NCBI GenBank assembly: GCA_016871715.1
Contig: VHCO01000029.1
Location: forward strand, 1-48,057
DNA from: Verrucomicrobiota bacterium
GTDB taxonomy: Bacteria > Verrucomicrobiota > Verrucomicrobiia > Limisphaerales > J093
Direction: 5' to 3'
DNA: 48,057 nt
Shown: in pieces, positions 17,510-25,581 of the stretch
Position numbering within the stretch: the stretch's first letter is position 1
How the letters are laid out: every line of letters begins with the position of its first letter
Made by a program: the position numbers and the translations under genes
Notes under the pieces: generated by a model
Databases searched by the model: none
Told to the model about the DNA's origin: nothing
The model's input: only the letters and a program-made list of their open reading frames with translations

Positions 17510-20500
17510 CCTTGACGAATGTGACCCTCGTCCAAGCCGGCCAGTACTCGGTCCTCTTGAGCAACGTGGCCGGAACCCTGATCAGTTCCAACGCCGCACT
17601 CACCGTTGGCCTGGCATTGGCCGAATCGCTGGACACGCCCGGCCGGGTCTGGCGTACGCTGGGCGATGCGCCGTGGCTTGGGCAGTCGGCGACTGTCCAC
17701 GACGGCCAGGATGCCGCGCGCAGCGGCTTGATCGCTCACAACCAGACTTCGCAGCTCGAAACCAGCGTGACGGGTCCTGGCCAGGTCAGCTTCTGGTGGA
17801 AAGTGTCCTCGGATGAGGGCGACAAGTTGTCGTTCAGCCTCGGCTCAGAGACCAAGGCGCGCCTTTCTGGCGGAGTGGATTGGCAACTTCAGACCTTTAC
17901 GGTCCCCGAAGGCCACCACGTCCTGGCTTGGAAGTACGCGAAGGACTACGGCTGGACTGCTGGCCAAGACGCCGCCTGGTTGGATCAAGTCGTGTTCACG
18001 CCGCACACGGTGCCGTTGGCCGAGGCGCTGGACACGCCTGGCCGGATATGGACCACAGACGGCGCCACGGAATGGTTCGGGGTGAGCAACTTCTTCCACG
18101 ACGGGGTGGACGCGGCGCGCAGCGGCAACATCTCCCATAACCAGCAGTCGCGCCTGCGCACCGTCGTGAGCGGGCCGGCAGGCCTGTCGTTCTGGTGGAC
18201 CGTGTGGTCGGAGGCGCCGGGCGACGGTTTGCGGTTCTATGTGAACGGTGTCTTGGAGGCGCAGATTTCCGGCGACGTGGCGGGGGAGCCGAGGGCCTTT
18301 CCGCTCGGCGAAGGCCAGTCTGTGTTGGAGTGGGTCTACGCCAAGGACGACCGGGACGACGAGGCCCTCGGGGGAGCGGATGCCGGTTGGGTGGACCAGG
18401 TGCGGCTCATCACCGACACGGTCACACCGCCCACGATCCTCCGGCAGCCCGAGAGCCAGTTCTTGGACGCGGGCCGGACGGTGGCGTTGTCGGTGGAAGC
18501 GGTCGGGAGTTGGCCCTGGTTCTACCAATGGCACTTCCGCGGCCAGCCTTTGCCGGGACAGACCAACGCCTCGCTAGTCCTAAGCAACCTCACCGCCCCT
18601 CAGGCCGGCGATTATTTCGTGGCGATCCGCAACGCGGCCGGCAGCGTGACCAGCTCCCTCGTCACGGTCATTCCGTTGGCCGAGGCGGTGGACGCGCTGG
18701 CCTTGCCGTGGGTGAGCGGCGGCGATGCCCTCTGGCGGCCTGGGACCGACACGACGCACGACGGCATCGACGCAGCCCGCAGCGGGCCGGTGGGCGGATT
18801 CATGATGGAGTTGGCGGGCGAATCCTGGCTGGCCACGTGGGTCGCTGGACCGGGCCAATTGAGTTTCTGGTGGAAGGTCTCCACGGACATGGGCAGCGCG
18901 CTGCAATTCTTTGTGGGCGACGAGGCCACCGCAGTCATCGATGGGGAGACGGACTGGCAACAGGTCACGGTGCCCATGGCCGAGGCCGAGCAGGTGCTGC
19001 TCTGGAGATTCAGCAGGCTCGACGTCCTGAGCCCGGACAAGGCCGGGTGGTTGGACGAGGTGCGATTCATCCCCGACCTCACGCGCCTTCCCGAGATCAC
19101 TGCCCAGCCTGCCAACCAGACTGTGTTCGCCACGCAACGGGCCACCTTCGCGGTCTCGGCTACGGGCAGCCGGCCGCTGGTCTACCAATGGCTCTTCAAC
19201 GGCGAGGCCCTGCCGGGAGCGACCGGCCCGACGTTGGCGCTGACCGGAGTGAGTCTGGAGCAAGCCGGCCAATACACGTTGGTGGTTAGCAATCTGGCAG
19301 GCGTCGTCACCAGCACCCCTGCGCTGCTGACGGTGTTGCCAACGGCGCCTTTGGTGCAGGCCCTGGATGTGGCCAGCTTGGTTTGCTTCTCGACCAGTCA
19401 GGCGCCTTGGTTTGGCCAAGCCGATCTGACCCACGACGGCCAGGACGCGGCACGTTCCGGCTCCATCGCCGATGGCGAGCAAACGCGCCTGGAGCTGACG
19501 GTCGTCGGTCCTGGCAACCTGAGCTTCTGGTGGAAGGTCTCGTCGGAGGGATCTGCGGTATGGCCGGTGGACGTGTTGCGTTTCCAGATCGATGCCTTCC
19601 CGCAAGCCCAGATTTCTGGAGAGGTTGGCTGGGAACAGAAGACCTTCCCCATTCCCGAGGGCGAACACCTGTTGGAATGGACCTACGCGAAAGATGAGAG
19701 CGGCACCTCTGGAGAGGACGCCGGCTGGCTGGACCAAATGGTCTTCACGCCCACGCCGGGTGTGTTGGCCCAGTTTGGCTGGAGCGCGATGCCTTCGCCG
19801 CAGCAACCCGGCCAGCCGTTCGCCGCCACGGTGTCGGCGTTGGACGCTGCGAACCAACCGTTCGGCAACTTCGCCGGCCCGCTGACCCTGACGGCCTGGG
19901 ACGGCCCGAACATCCGGTTCCCCTGGGGGGCTGATTTCGAGGAACCCCTCGACGGCTGGATCGCCGTCGGCACCAACTGCAGCGCGCAACTCTCGAAGGA
20001 GGCCGCCGCCCAAGGCCGGTACTCTCTCAAGCTCACAACCCCCTTCATTCCACAAGATCCCGACGACCCAGACGAGGAGCTCGCCATCTTGGATCCTTTC
20101 AGCGACGAGCCGGACGGCAAGCTCCTTCGCCCCTTGGACCCGTTGACGCCGGAGCGCATCAGCTCTCACATCCGCACCAGCAAGAAAGCCGAATGCGGCT
20201 ATTTTATTGCCGGCAACGGACCCGATGTGCACGATGCCGCGGTCTTTTTCTGTCTCCAGAGGCGATCGCTCAAGGGTTCCGTTGGAACGATGGGGCTCTA
20301 TGACGGACAGACTTTCTTCGCTACCGGCTCCCTGTTTGACCGATGGTACAAAGTCCTGCTGCACCTCGACTGGACGCGCCGGACCATCGATTTCTATGTC
20401 GATGACCAACTGGTCGCGGCCCGCGTCTCCTTTCGCAATCCCGATGCCGACCGGCTCACGCTGCTGACGCTCTACAACCTCCGAAGCGCGCAGGTCTGGT

Positions 20501-20913
20501 TCGACGACATCCAGTTCATCCAAGACGAGCGCGCCCAACCGCTCCCGCTCACCCCCGCCGTCGCGGGCAACTTCCTCAACGGTGCGTGGAGCGGCGCGAT
20601 CACTTTGCCTCAACCGGCCCCGACGGTCGTGCTGCGGGCCGACGACGGCCACGGCCACGTTGGACTCAGCCAACCCTTCGCGGTGGCCGAGGCTCGGCTT
20701 GTGCGCTTTACCAGCCTGCCTCGGCTGGCGCTGAACGGCGTCGAGCTGCACCTTGCCGCTCCCGCTGGCCACGCGGTCGTGATCGAGGTTTCGCCGGACC
20801 TCGGGAACTGGACGCCGCTCGCCACGCTGCCCAACCCGACCGGCACCGTGCAACACCTCGACCTGGATCCCCGCTCGAGCCAACGCTTCTACCGAGCCCA
20901 ACTGCAACCCTAG
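17497..20913 (+). CDS. Giant Ig-like/jelly-roll repeat protein, C-terminal part (continuation after frameshift)
   Basis: These 1,138 residues continue the third Ig domain exactly where the upstream frame is lost (NATLTLTNVTLVQAGQYSVLLSNVAG). They add four more jelly-roll units, two more Ig-like domains ('PPTILRQPESQ...', 'LPEITAQPANQ...') and a concanavalin/LamG-like domain (about 20000-20530: FEEPLDGWIAVGTNCS ... YKVLLHLDWTRRTIDFYVDDQLVA ... FDDIQF). The C-terminus 'VEVSPDLGNWTPLATLPNP...SQRFYRAQLQP' is the tail common on secreted Verrucomicrobia repeat proteins. There is no start codon with a signal of its own, so this is not an independent gene. Restored, the protein would have about 2,330 residues, 11 jelly-roll units and 5 Ig domains. 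A role in adhesion, substrate binding or matrix is likely. No catalytic motif was seen. Confidence 0.85.
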   Translation, partial: NATLTLTNVTLVQAGQYSVLLSNVAGTLISSNAALTVGLALAESLDTPGRVWRTLGDAPWLGQSATVHDGQDAARSGLIAHNQTSQLETSVTGPGQVSFWWKVSSDEGDKLSFSLGSETKARLSGGVDWQLQTFTVPEGHHVLAWKYAKDYGWTAGQDAAWLDQVVFTPHTVPLAEALDTPGRIWTTDGATEWFGVSNFFHDGVDAARSGNISHNQQSRLRTVVSGPAGLSFWWTVWSEAPGDGLRFYVNGVLEAQISGDVAGEPRAFPLGEGQSVLEWVYAKDDRDDEALGGADAGWVDQVRLITDTVTPPTILRQPESQFLDAGRTVALSVEAVGSWPWFYQWHFRGQPLPGQTNASLVLSNLTAPQAGDYFVAIRNAAGSVTSSLVTVIPLAEAVDALALPWVSGGDALWRPGTDTTHDGIDAARSGPVGGFMMELAGESWLATWVAGPGQLSFWWKVSTDMGSALQFFVGDEATAVIDGETDWQQVTVPMAEAEQVLLWRFSRLDVLSPDKAGWLDEVRFIPDLTRLPEITAQPANQTVFATQRATFAVSATGSRPLVYQWLFNGEALPGATGPTLALTGVSLEQAGQYTLVVSNLAGVVTSTPALLTVLPTAPLVQALDVASLVCFSTSQAPWFGQADLTHDGQDAARSGSIADGEQTRLELTVVGPGNLSFWWKVSSEGSAVWPVDVLRFQIDAFPQAQISGEVGWEQKTFPIPEGEHLLEWTYAKDESGTSGEDAGWLDQMVFTPTPGVLAQFGWSAMPSPQQPGQPFAATVSALDAANQPFGNFAGPLTLTAWDGPNIRFPWGADFEEPLDGWIAVGTNCSAQLSKEAAAQGRYSLKLTTPFIPQDPDDPDEELAILDPFSDEPDGKLLRPLDPLTPERISSHIRTSKKAECGYFIAGNGPDVHDAAVFFCLQRRSLKGSVGTMGLYDGQTFFATGSLFDRWYKVLLHLDWTRRTIDFYVDDQLVAARVSFRNPDADRLTLLTLYNLRSAQVWFDDIQFIQDERAQPLPLTPAVAGNFLNGAWSGAITLPQPAPTVVLRADDGHGHVGLSQPFAVAEARLVRFTSLPRLALNGVELHLAAPAGHAVVIEVSPDLGNWTPLATLPNPTGTVQHLDLDPRSSQRFYRAQLQP

Positions 20914-20940
20914 AGTGCTCGCATCCCGAGGCATGTTGTA

Positions 20941-20980
20941 GGCAGGTCAAGTTTGTGACCCGGGCATCTCGCCCGTGAGC
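20941..20980 (+). repeat. REP-like repeat, copy A
   Basis: It begins GGCAGGTCAAGTT and ends with a small hairpin, CGGGC-ATCTC-GCCCG. The same arrangement recurs at 32688-32728. It lies between the stop of the giant repeat protein and the small conserved gene. Confidence 0.5.
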
Positions 20981-21044
20981 ACCCACCAAGGGCTTGCCGT
21001 GCTGGCGTGCCCATCGTAACCTATCCCGTGTCGATTGGGTGACG

Positions 21045-21287
21045 ATGATGAAACCCGCGGACATTCGCGCGCTGATTCAGGGGAGTCCCTTCAAGCCTTT
21101 CTGCCTGCATCTGGCTGACGGGAAGAGCCTGCGCGTGCCCTACCCGGATTTTATCCTTGTCGGCGCGGATGTGGTGGTCGTGGCCAACGAATTGCCCCAA
21201 GGCGTGCCTGGCGAGATCAACCTGGTCGCTTACGAACACATCGTCCGGATCGAGATGTTGCCACGCCGGGTCGGCAAGGCTGCGTGA
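21045..21287 (+). CDS. Small conserved protein of unknown function
   Basis: This 80-residue protein starts at the first of two adjacent ATGs (21045, 21048). It follows the pattern 'IRALIQGSPFKPFCLHLADGKSLRVPYPDFILVG...VVVVANE...INLVAYEHIVRIEML'. I recognise this as the small cytoplasmic all-beta family, frequent in Planctomycetes and Verrucomicrobia, with the 'PFRPF-I-LADGR-I-V-HPDF' signature. Its function is not known. It is convergent with the ABC ATPase gene (24 bp between stops) and is preceded by a REP-like repeat, so it is probably transcribed alone. Confidence 0.75.
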   Translation: MMKPADIRALIQGSPFKPFCLHLADGKSLRVPYPDFILVGADVVVVANELPQGVPGEINLVAYEHIVRIEMLPRRVGKAA

Positions 21288-21311
21288 CCACCGGCAGGTC
21301 GTGCCGATCCG

Positions 21312-22256
21312 TCAGTTGCCCTTGCCAGGGTCCTGCCAGAAGGTCACATGCTGGTGGCGGTCTTGGCAGACGCGCGGGTCGAACACGGCTTGCCTGACTT
21401 CCTCGCGCTGGGCGGCGAACATCTCGTAGTCTTTGGCCGCGGTAGGCTCGAAGACGGGGCAGGCTTTGTCGTAGACGACGGTGGCGCCGGGGTAGCGGTC
21501 GTGTCCTTCTTGACGCCAGTCCCAGAACTGCGAGAGCCCGACCATGCGGTCGCCCACGTAGATGGCTTCGGTCAGCTCGTGAGTGACGATGACCACGGTG
21601 TAGGGAGGCGGTTCGCCGCGGCGTTGGGCCTGCTGGTTTTCGGCATAGAGCCCGAGCAACCACTTTTGCAGGTCTTCGCGGGTCGCCTCGTCCAGCGCCC
21701 CGAACGGTTCATCCAGGAGGATGATTTCCGGCTTCATGATGAGGGCCTGGGCAATGGCCACGCGTTGTTTCATGCCCCCGCTCAAGGCATGTGGGTAGAG
21801 GTGGGCGGCATCGGCCAACCGGACGCGCTCGAGCATCGCGCGGGCGCTGGCGAGGTGTTCTTGCCGCAGGTGGCGCCAACGCGGGTAGCGGAACAGCCGG
21901 AACGGGATCGTGGTGCGGTCCAACATCAGGCCCACCGCCACGTTCTCTTGCACGGTCAGGAACGGATAGAGCGAATAGTGCTGGTAAACGATCCCCCGAT
22001 CGCGGCCGGGCCCGACGACGGGCTCGGCACGGTCGCCGGCGCCGACGTGATAGAGCAGGATCTGGCCTTGGCGCGGGGGATGGGTGCCGACGATGGCGCG
22101 CAAGAGGGTGGACTTGCCGCAGCCGCTCGGGCCCACCAAGGAGAGGAACTGGCCGCGACGCAGTTTGAGGGTGATGTCGTGGAGGACCGGCTTGGGGCCG
22201 AACCAGTGATGGACCTGGCGGCACTCGAGGGCGATCGGGTGGGTGGGGGCGTTCAT
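21312..22256 (-). CDS. ABC transporter ATP-binding protein (nitrate/sulfonate/taurine import type)
   Basis: The 314-residue cytoplasmic ATPase has Walker A GPSGCGKST, a Q-loop in YQHYSLYPF, the ABC signature LSGGMKQR, Walker B IILLDEPFGALDEATR and the switch His in VIVTHELTEA. It is closest to SsuB/TauB/NrtD-type importers. It carries about 60 extra C-terminal residues ('YPGATVVYDKACPVFEPTAAKDYEMF...VTFWQDPGKGN'), which I associate with ATPases of the urea-carboxylase-linked transporters (moderate confidence). The ATG at 22256 overlaps the permease stop by ATGA, so translation is coupled and the gene closes the nine-gene operon. Confidence 0.93.
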   Translation of the reverse strand: MNAPTHPIALECRQVHHWFGPKPVLHDITLKLRRGQFLSLVGPSGCGKSTLLRAIVGTHPPRQGQILLYHVGAGDRAEPVVGPGRDRGIVYQHYSLYPFLTVQENVAVGLMLDRTTIPFRLFRYPRWRHLRQEHLASARAMLERVRLADAAHLYPHALSGGMKQRVAIAQALIMKPEIILLDEPFGALDEATREDLQKWLLGLYAENQQAQRRGEPPPYTVVIVTHELTEAIYVGDRMVGLSQFWDWRQEGHDRYPGATVVYDKACPVFEPTAAKDYEMFAAQREEVRQAVFDPRVCQDRHQHVTFWQDPGKGN

Positions 22257-23062
22257 TCCCGGCGCGGTTCGAACCAAGGGCACCATTTCCGCTGCAGCCA
22301 GCGGAGGAAGTAGTCCATGCCAAACCCAAAGCCGGCCAGCAAGGTCAGGTAGAAATAGACCACGCTCATCTCGGTGCGGCGGGAGAGCAGGCGGATGCGG
22401 TAGCCGAAGCCGACGTCCCCGACGAGCATCTCCGCGGCGATCAAGTAGACCAGGGCCGGTCCGATCATGAGGCGCAGGGCGTCGATCACCTTCGGCAGCA
22501 CGTAGCGGAAGATCATGGGATAGACTACCTCGAAGCTCGAGGCGCCCAAGGTGAAGGCTTTGTACTGCAACTCATCGGGGAATTCCTTGACGGCCAGGTA
22601 GACCGTCAGCGCCAGCGTCGGCAGAATCCCAAAGGCAATGATCGCTACGTACATGTTGAGGTCCGTGCCCACCAAGGCGAAGAAGACCGCCATCGCGGCC
22701 GTCGCGGGGACTTTGGCGAGGAACGACAAAGGGGGCGAGCAGAAGGCCTCGATGGGGGTGTAGCAGCCCATCAAGAGCCCCAGCACCACCGCCCCCAACG
22801 CTCCCGCCAGTAGCCCCAAGAAAAACCGCGTTCCCGAGGCCTTCGCATCCTCGACCAGCCAGCGTTCGCCGGTCCGCTTGTCCGGGACGCACATGGCGCG
22901 GGCGCCTTCGGCGAGTTGGGACCAGGTGGGGATCGTGGTGTCGTGCGGGTTGAGTCGGTGCTGCCGGTGCGAAAGCCACGTATAGGCCAGGAGCAAAAGT
23001 AGCAGGGACAGGACGCCGAGAGCGACTCGGGTGAGGCTGGCGATCGGTTGGCGGATGATCAT
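22253..23062 (-). CDS. ABC transporter permease (SsuC/TauC type)
   Basis: The 269-residue inner-membrane protein has a first helix at about 11-28 (VALGVLSLLLLLLAYTWL) and about five further helices. The cytoplasmic EAA loop appears as 'YKAFTLGASSFEVVYPMIFRYVLPKVIDALRLMIGPALVYLIAAEM', the docking site for the ATPase. The start ATG at 23062 overlaps the stop of the preceding small gene (ATGA), and the stop overlaps the ATPase start (ATGA). The region before the first helix is short, as expected for this family. With the ATPase and the SBP lipoprotein it forms a complete importer. The substrate is not evident. Confidence 0.92.
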   Translation of the reverse strand: MIIRQPIASLTRVALGVLSLLLLLLAYTWLSHRQHRLNPHDTTIPTWSQLAEGARAMCVPDKRTGERWLVEDAKASGTRFFLGLLAGALGAVVLGLLMGCYTPIEAFCSPPLSFLAKVPATAAMAVFFALVGTDLNMYVAIIAFGILPTLALTVYLAVKEFPDELQYKAFTLGASSFEVVYPMIFRYVLPKVIDALRLMIGPALVYLIAAEMLVGDVGFGYRIRLLSRRTEMSVVYFYLTLLAGFGFGMDYFLRWLQRKWCPWFEPRRE

Positions 23063-23502
23063 GCGCGCCGGGCCCGTTTGCGTTTGGGAGGATCGCTGAG
23101 GGCCGCCTGAACATCCTGCTCGAGCCAGCGACAGGCCCGCTGGGTCCACAGGACTTGGAACTCGGTCAGGAGTCGTTCGGCCGCCGGCCGGTCGCGGCGG
23201 CCGACGGGCATGGCCACGCGTCCCTGGTGTCCGCCGGGCACTTTCTGCAGCGCCTCGAGGTGCGTGGTGGTGAGCTCGAAGCGCCAGCCAAAGAAACCCT
23301 TGCGCAACTCGAACGACTCGATCGCCTCGAAGGGGATGCTGACCCGTTTGATGTCCGAGCGCACCGCCTCGAAGATGCTGTCGTGCGTGACGAACTCGAG
23401 CTGGAGCGACTCGCCTTCGAGCCGCAGGACTCCCCGGCTGTTGGCCAGACCGCCCCACGACTCGGGCAGGCGGATTGGAACGGCAACCGATTGGCTAAAC
23501 AT
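23059..23502 (-). CDS. Small protein of the ABC/PspA operon, possible PH-like fold
   Basis: The 147-residue protein has no signal peptide or membrane helix. It is predicted by eye to be beta-rich: 'GVLRLEGESLQLEFVTHD', 'IKRVSIPFEAIESFELRKGFFGWRFELTTTH'. This alternation resembles bacterial PH/GRAM-like domains, where a short beta-barrel is closed by a helix (here AAERLLTEFQVLWTQRACRWLEQDV). The tail is strongly basic (KRKRARR). It starts 55 bp after the SBP lipoprotein stop and overlaps the permease start by four bases, so it is a true member of the operon. Membrane-lipid or ATPase binding is an inference. The family was not recognised by sequence. Confidence 0.75.
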   Translation of the reverse strand: MFSQSVAVPIRLPESWGGLANSRGVLRLEGESLQLEFVTHDSIFEAVRSDIKRVSIPFEAIESFELRKGFFGWRFELTTTHLEALQKVPGGHQGRVAMPVGRRDRPAAERLLTEFQVLWTQRACRWLEQDVQAALSDPPKRKRARRA

Positions 23503-23557
23503 AGTCAGCAGTCGGCAGGGTCGGCCGGCCGTCGCGTTCGTAGGCGGGGCGCGCGGT

Positions 23558-24616
23558 TCATGGCCGGGCGGCGGCGGCCTGGATGAAGGTGGGGTCGAAC
23601 CGGAGCGCGGTCCCTGCCGGGTCCGCAGCCGCGCCGTAACCGATCGGCGGGGCTGATTTCACGATGCCCTGCTGGACGCAGAAGTCCACAACCCGTTTGG
23701 TGACGGCCTTCAGTTCCTCGCCGGTGAGCAGGTCGAGCGCCTCTTTGGGTGTGCCGTAGAAGCGGGTCTGTTCCACCACGGTCTTCATGCCGGCGAGGTC
23801 CAAATGGCTGAATTTCTCGCCGATCGCGATGAGGGTGTCGTCGCGGGTGGCGGCGTCGGCCAGGCGCCGGTTGACCGCATAGAAGGCGTCGATGACGGCG
23901 CAGGCGAAGTCGCGGCCGCCGGGCCGGTCAAGCGACGCTTGGGCGAGGACGACGGCATCGATGATTTCGTTTGGGATCTTACGCGAATCGAGCAGGACAT
24001 GGGTGTCTTTGCGCTTGTTCAGGGTCTCGAGCACGAAGGGATTCCAGACCACGATGGCCTCGATGCCTTCTTGTTGTTGCTGCATGGCCACCGCCGCCGC
24101 TCCGGGGTCCATGTTGCTGAACTGGTAATCTTCGGGCTTCTCGCCCAGCAGCTCGAGGTTGCGGTTGAAGCAGTACTCGGAGACGCTCTTAGCGAGGCCG
24201 TAGACCTTCTTGCCGCGGAGTTGGGTGAGGTTGGTGATCGTCTGGGGCACGATCAGGGCGTCGGCGCCGGCGCTGGTCGAGGTGGGCAGGATGACGACCG
24301 AACTGCGGCCCAAGGCCGGACTCAGGGCGTCCAGGGTGGTGATGCAGACCGCGTCGCACTGGGCGGCGCCGTACATGGTGATGCAGGGGTCGTATTCGGC
24401 CTCTTTGAGGACGATGTCCACGTTCCATTTCTTCTCGATAGGCCCGAGCGCGCCGGCGGCACCGTCGATGAGTCCTTGCACGTGAGCCACTCCAAACACG
24501 CTCCAGGAAGGGTATTCGCTCCAGGCCAGCGAGAAGGTCGGCACCGATTTGGATTGGCAACCGGCCAACCCCAGCACGCCACCTAGCAAACTTAGCTTGA
24601 TCCAGTTCGTTTTCAT
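23558..24616 (-). CDS. Substrate-binding lipoprotein of the ABC transporter (NMT1/SsuA-like)
   Basis: This is a 352-residue lipoprotein. The signal peptide ends in the lipobox LAGC (lipidated Cys about residue 20). The mature part is a two-lobe periplasmic binding protein: 'FSLAWSEYPSWSVFGVAHVQGLIDG', 'YDPCITMYGAAQCDAVCITTLDALSPAL', 'GADALIV', 'LRGKKVYGLAKSVSEYCFNRNLELLGEKPEDY', 'AIVVWNPFVLETL'. The WSEYPSW and ITMYGAAQCDA...TLDAL stretches recall SBPs encoded with urea/guanidine carboxylases. That points to a small nitrogen-containing ligand but is only a similarity judged by eye. ATG 24616 is preferred to a GTG at 24622 because it begins MKTN.. . It is separated from the pspA-like gene by 141 bp carrying repeats. 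Confidence 0.9.
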   Translation of the reverse strand: MKTNWIKLSLLGGVLGLAGCQSKSVPTFSLAWSEYPSWSVFGVAHVQGLIDGAAGALGPIEKKWNVDIVLKEAEYDPCITMYGAAQCDAVCITTLDALSPALGRSSVVILPTSTSAGADALIVPQTITNLTQLRGKKVYGLAKSVSEYCFNRNLELLGEKPEDYQFSNMDPGAAAVAMQQQQEGIEAIVVWNPFVLETLNKRKDTHVLLDSRKIPNEIIDAVVLAQASLDRPGGRDFACAVIDAFYAVNRRLADAATRDDTLIAIGEKFSHLDLAGMKTVVEQTRFYGTPKEALDLLTGEELKAVTKRVVDFCVQQGIVKSAPPIGYGAAADPAGTALRFDPTFIQAAAARP

Positions 24617-24639
24617 AAGCACAACGTTCTTAAGGTTCT

Positions 24640-24675
24640 CGAGGTTCGCCCGGCCGCCCGAGGTTCGCCCAGCCG
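24640..24675 (+). repeat. Two 17-bp direct repeats in an intergenic gap
   Basis: CGAGGTTCGCCCGGCCG (24640-24656) is repeated at 24659-24675 with one mismatch. Both lie between the SBP lipoprotein and the PspA-like gene. Confidence 0.5.
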
Positions 24676-24695
24676 GCGGGGCGTGGGCGACCCGA

Positions 24696-24711
24696 AGCGG
24701 CGCACGCCGCT
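24696..24711. repeat. GC-rich palindrome AGCGGCG-CA-CGCCGCT
   Basis: Perfect 7-bp arms around CA lie in the same 141-bp gap as the direct repeats. It would form a strong stem in the operon mRNA and could lower expression downstream or protect the upstream part. It looks like a REP-type element. Confidence 0.4.
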
Positions 24712-24757
24712 ACCGCTGTCCGGCATCGGCCCGTTGGTCGCGCGCCTGACCGAGGCC

Positions 24758-25579
24758 TCACTCGGGCAAAGCCGCGGATTTCTCCGGCGCCGCTTTTGCG
24801 GCGGGGGCAGCTTTCTCCGCCAAGCCCAGCAGCGCGTCGAATTCTTCATTGGCGGAGCTCCGGCGGGCGTACTCGAGGAACTCAGCCTCTTGGGCTTTGG
24901 TGTCGGTGCCTGCCAACTCGCGCGAGACACGGGCTTCGGCCCGGATTTCCTGGCGCAGTTGGCGGAGGCTTTGGAGTTCTTGGGCGGAGCCATCCTTCGC
25001 GATGCCGGTGAGCATGTCGGCGATGTCTTTCTCCTGCTTGGCGGTGATGATGTCGGCGACGGCATCGGCGGCTTCGGACTTGAGTTTGTCGACGTCGCGC
25101 AGGAGTTGCTGGAGCTGGGTCTTATGGTCGGCGATGGTCTTGCGGTAGGTCTCGACATCGCGCTCGGCCTCGGCGATGCGTTCTTGTTTCTCGGCTAGGG
25201 TCGAGGAGAAGTCGTTATAAGCGCCTAGGCACTTCTTGTATTCCTCGTCGCTGTGGATCTCTTCCTTGCTCTTGCCGCTTTTCTGCAGCCGTTCGACGGT
25301 TTGCTTGGCTTTGGCGAGGGCGCCGGCTTTGAGGCGTTCGAGTTGCTGCACCTCGTCGGTGAGCCGTTTGACGATGGTGAGCTTGCTTTCTTGCTGGGCG
25401 ATGAGGCCGGCGACGGCCTGTTTGTAGGTATGGATTTGGGAGACTTTATCGCGGATGACCGAGTCGTACTTGGCGCGCACGACGTGGGGGTTGGTATCAA
25501 TCACGCGGCGGGCCGAGTCGATTTGGCCGGTCAACAAGTAACCGAGGGCTTTAAACCATCGTGCAATGGCGCCGAACAT
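24758..25579 (-). CDS. PspA/IM30 (Vipp1)-family membrane-remodelling protein
   Basis: The 273-residue protein begins MFGAIARWFKALGYLLTGQIDSARRVID, an amphipathic helix followed by the N-terminal hairpin typical of PspA/IM30. A long charged coiled coil follows (about 30-215: QHTYKQAV-type heptads, EVQQLERLKAGALAKAKQTVERLQ, ERIAEAERDVETYRKTIADHKTQLQQLLRDVDKLKSEA), then an Ala/Lys-rich tail. The family has an ESCRT-III-like fold, polymerises on the inner membrane and counters proton leakage under envelope stress. No PspF or PspBC gene is nearby. It starts 2 bp after the upstream membrane gene, so the two are coupled, and it lies inside an ABC transporter operon, which is unusual for PspA. Confidence 0.85.
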   Translation of the reverse strand: MFGAIARWFKALGYLLTGQIDSARRVIDTNPHVVRAKYDSVIRDKVSQIHTYKQAVAGLIAQQESKLTIVKRLTDEVQQLERLKAGALAKAKQTVERLQKSGKSKEEIHSDEEYKKCLGAYNDFSSTLAEKQERIAEAERDVETYRKTIADHKTQLQQLLRDVDKLKSEAADAVADIITAKQEKDIADMLTGIAKDGSAQELQSLRQLRQEIRAEARVSRELAGTDTKAQEAEFLEYARRSSANEEFDALLGLAEKAAPAAKAAPEKSAALPE

Positions 25580-25581
25580 AG

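Noticed and set aside
13928-20913. Regularly spaced DNA repeats that might be read as CRISPR or satellite DNA
   Set aside because: The repetition is at protein level with period of about 110-140 codons and diverged codons. There are no short exact repeats with unique spacers.
18580-20934. 784-residue minus-strand open frame opposite the giant repeat protein
   Set aside because: It is antisense to well-formed Ig and jelly-roll repeats and is Arg/Gln/His-rich without motifs.
24617-24757. Guanidine (ykkC-type) riboswitch before the SBP lipoprotein gene
   Set aside because: The 141-bp gap holds only direct repeats and a GC palindrome. The conserved ACGR motifs of that riboswitch are not seen.
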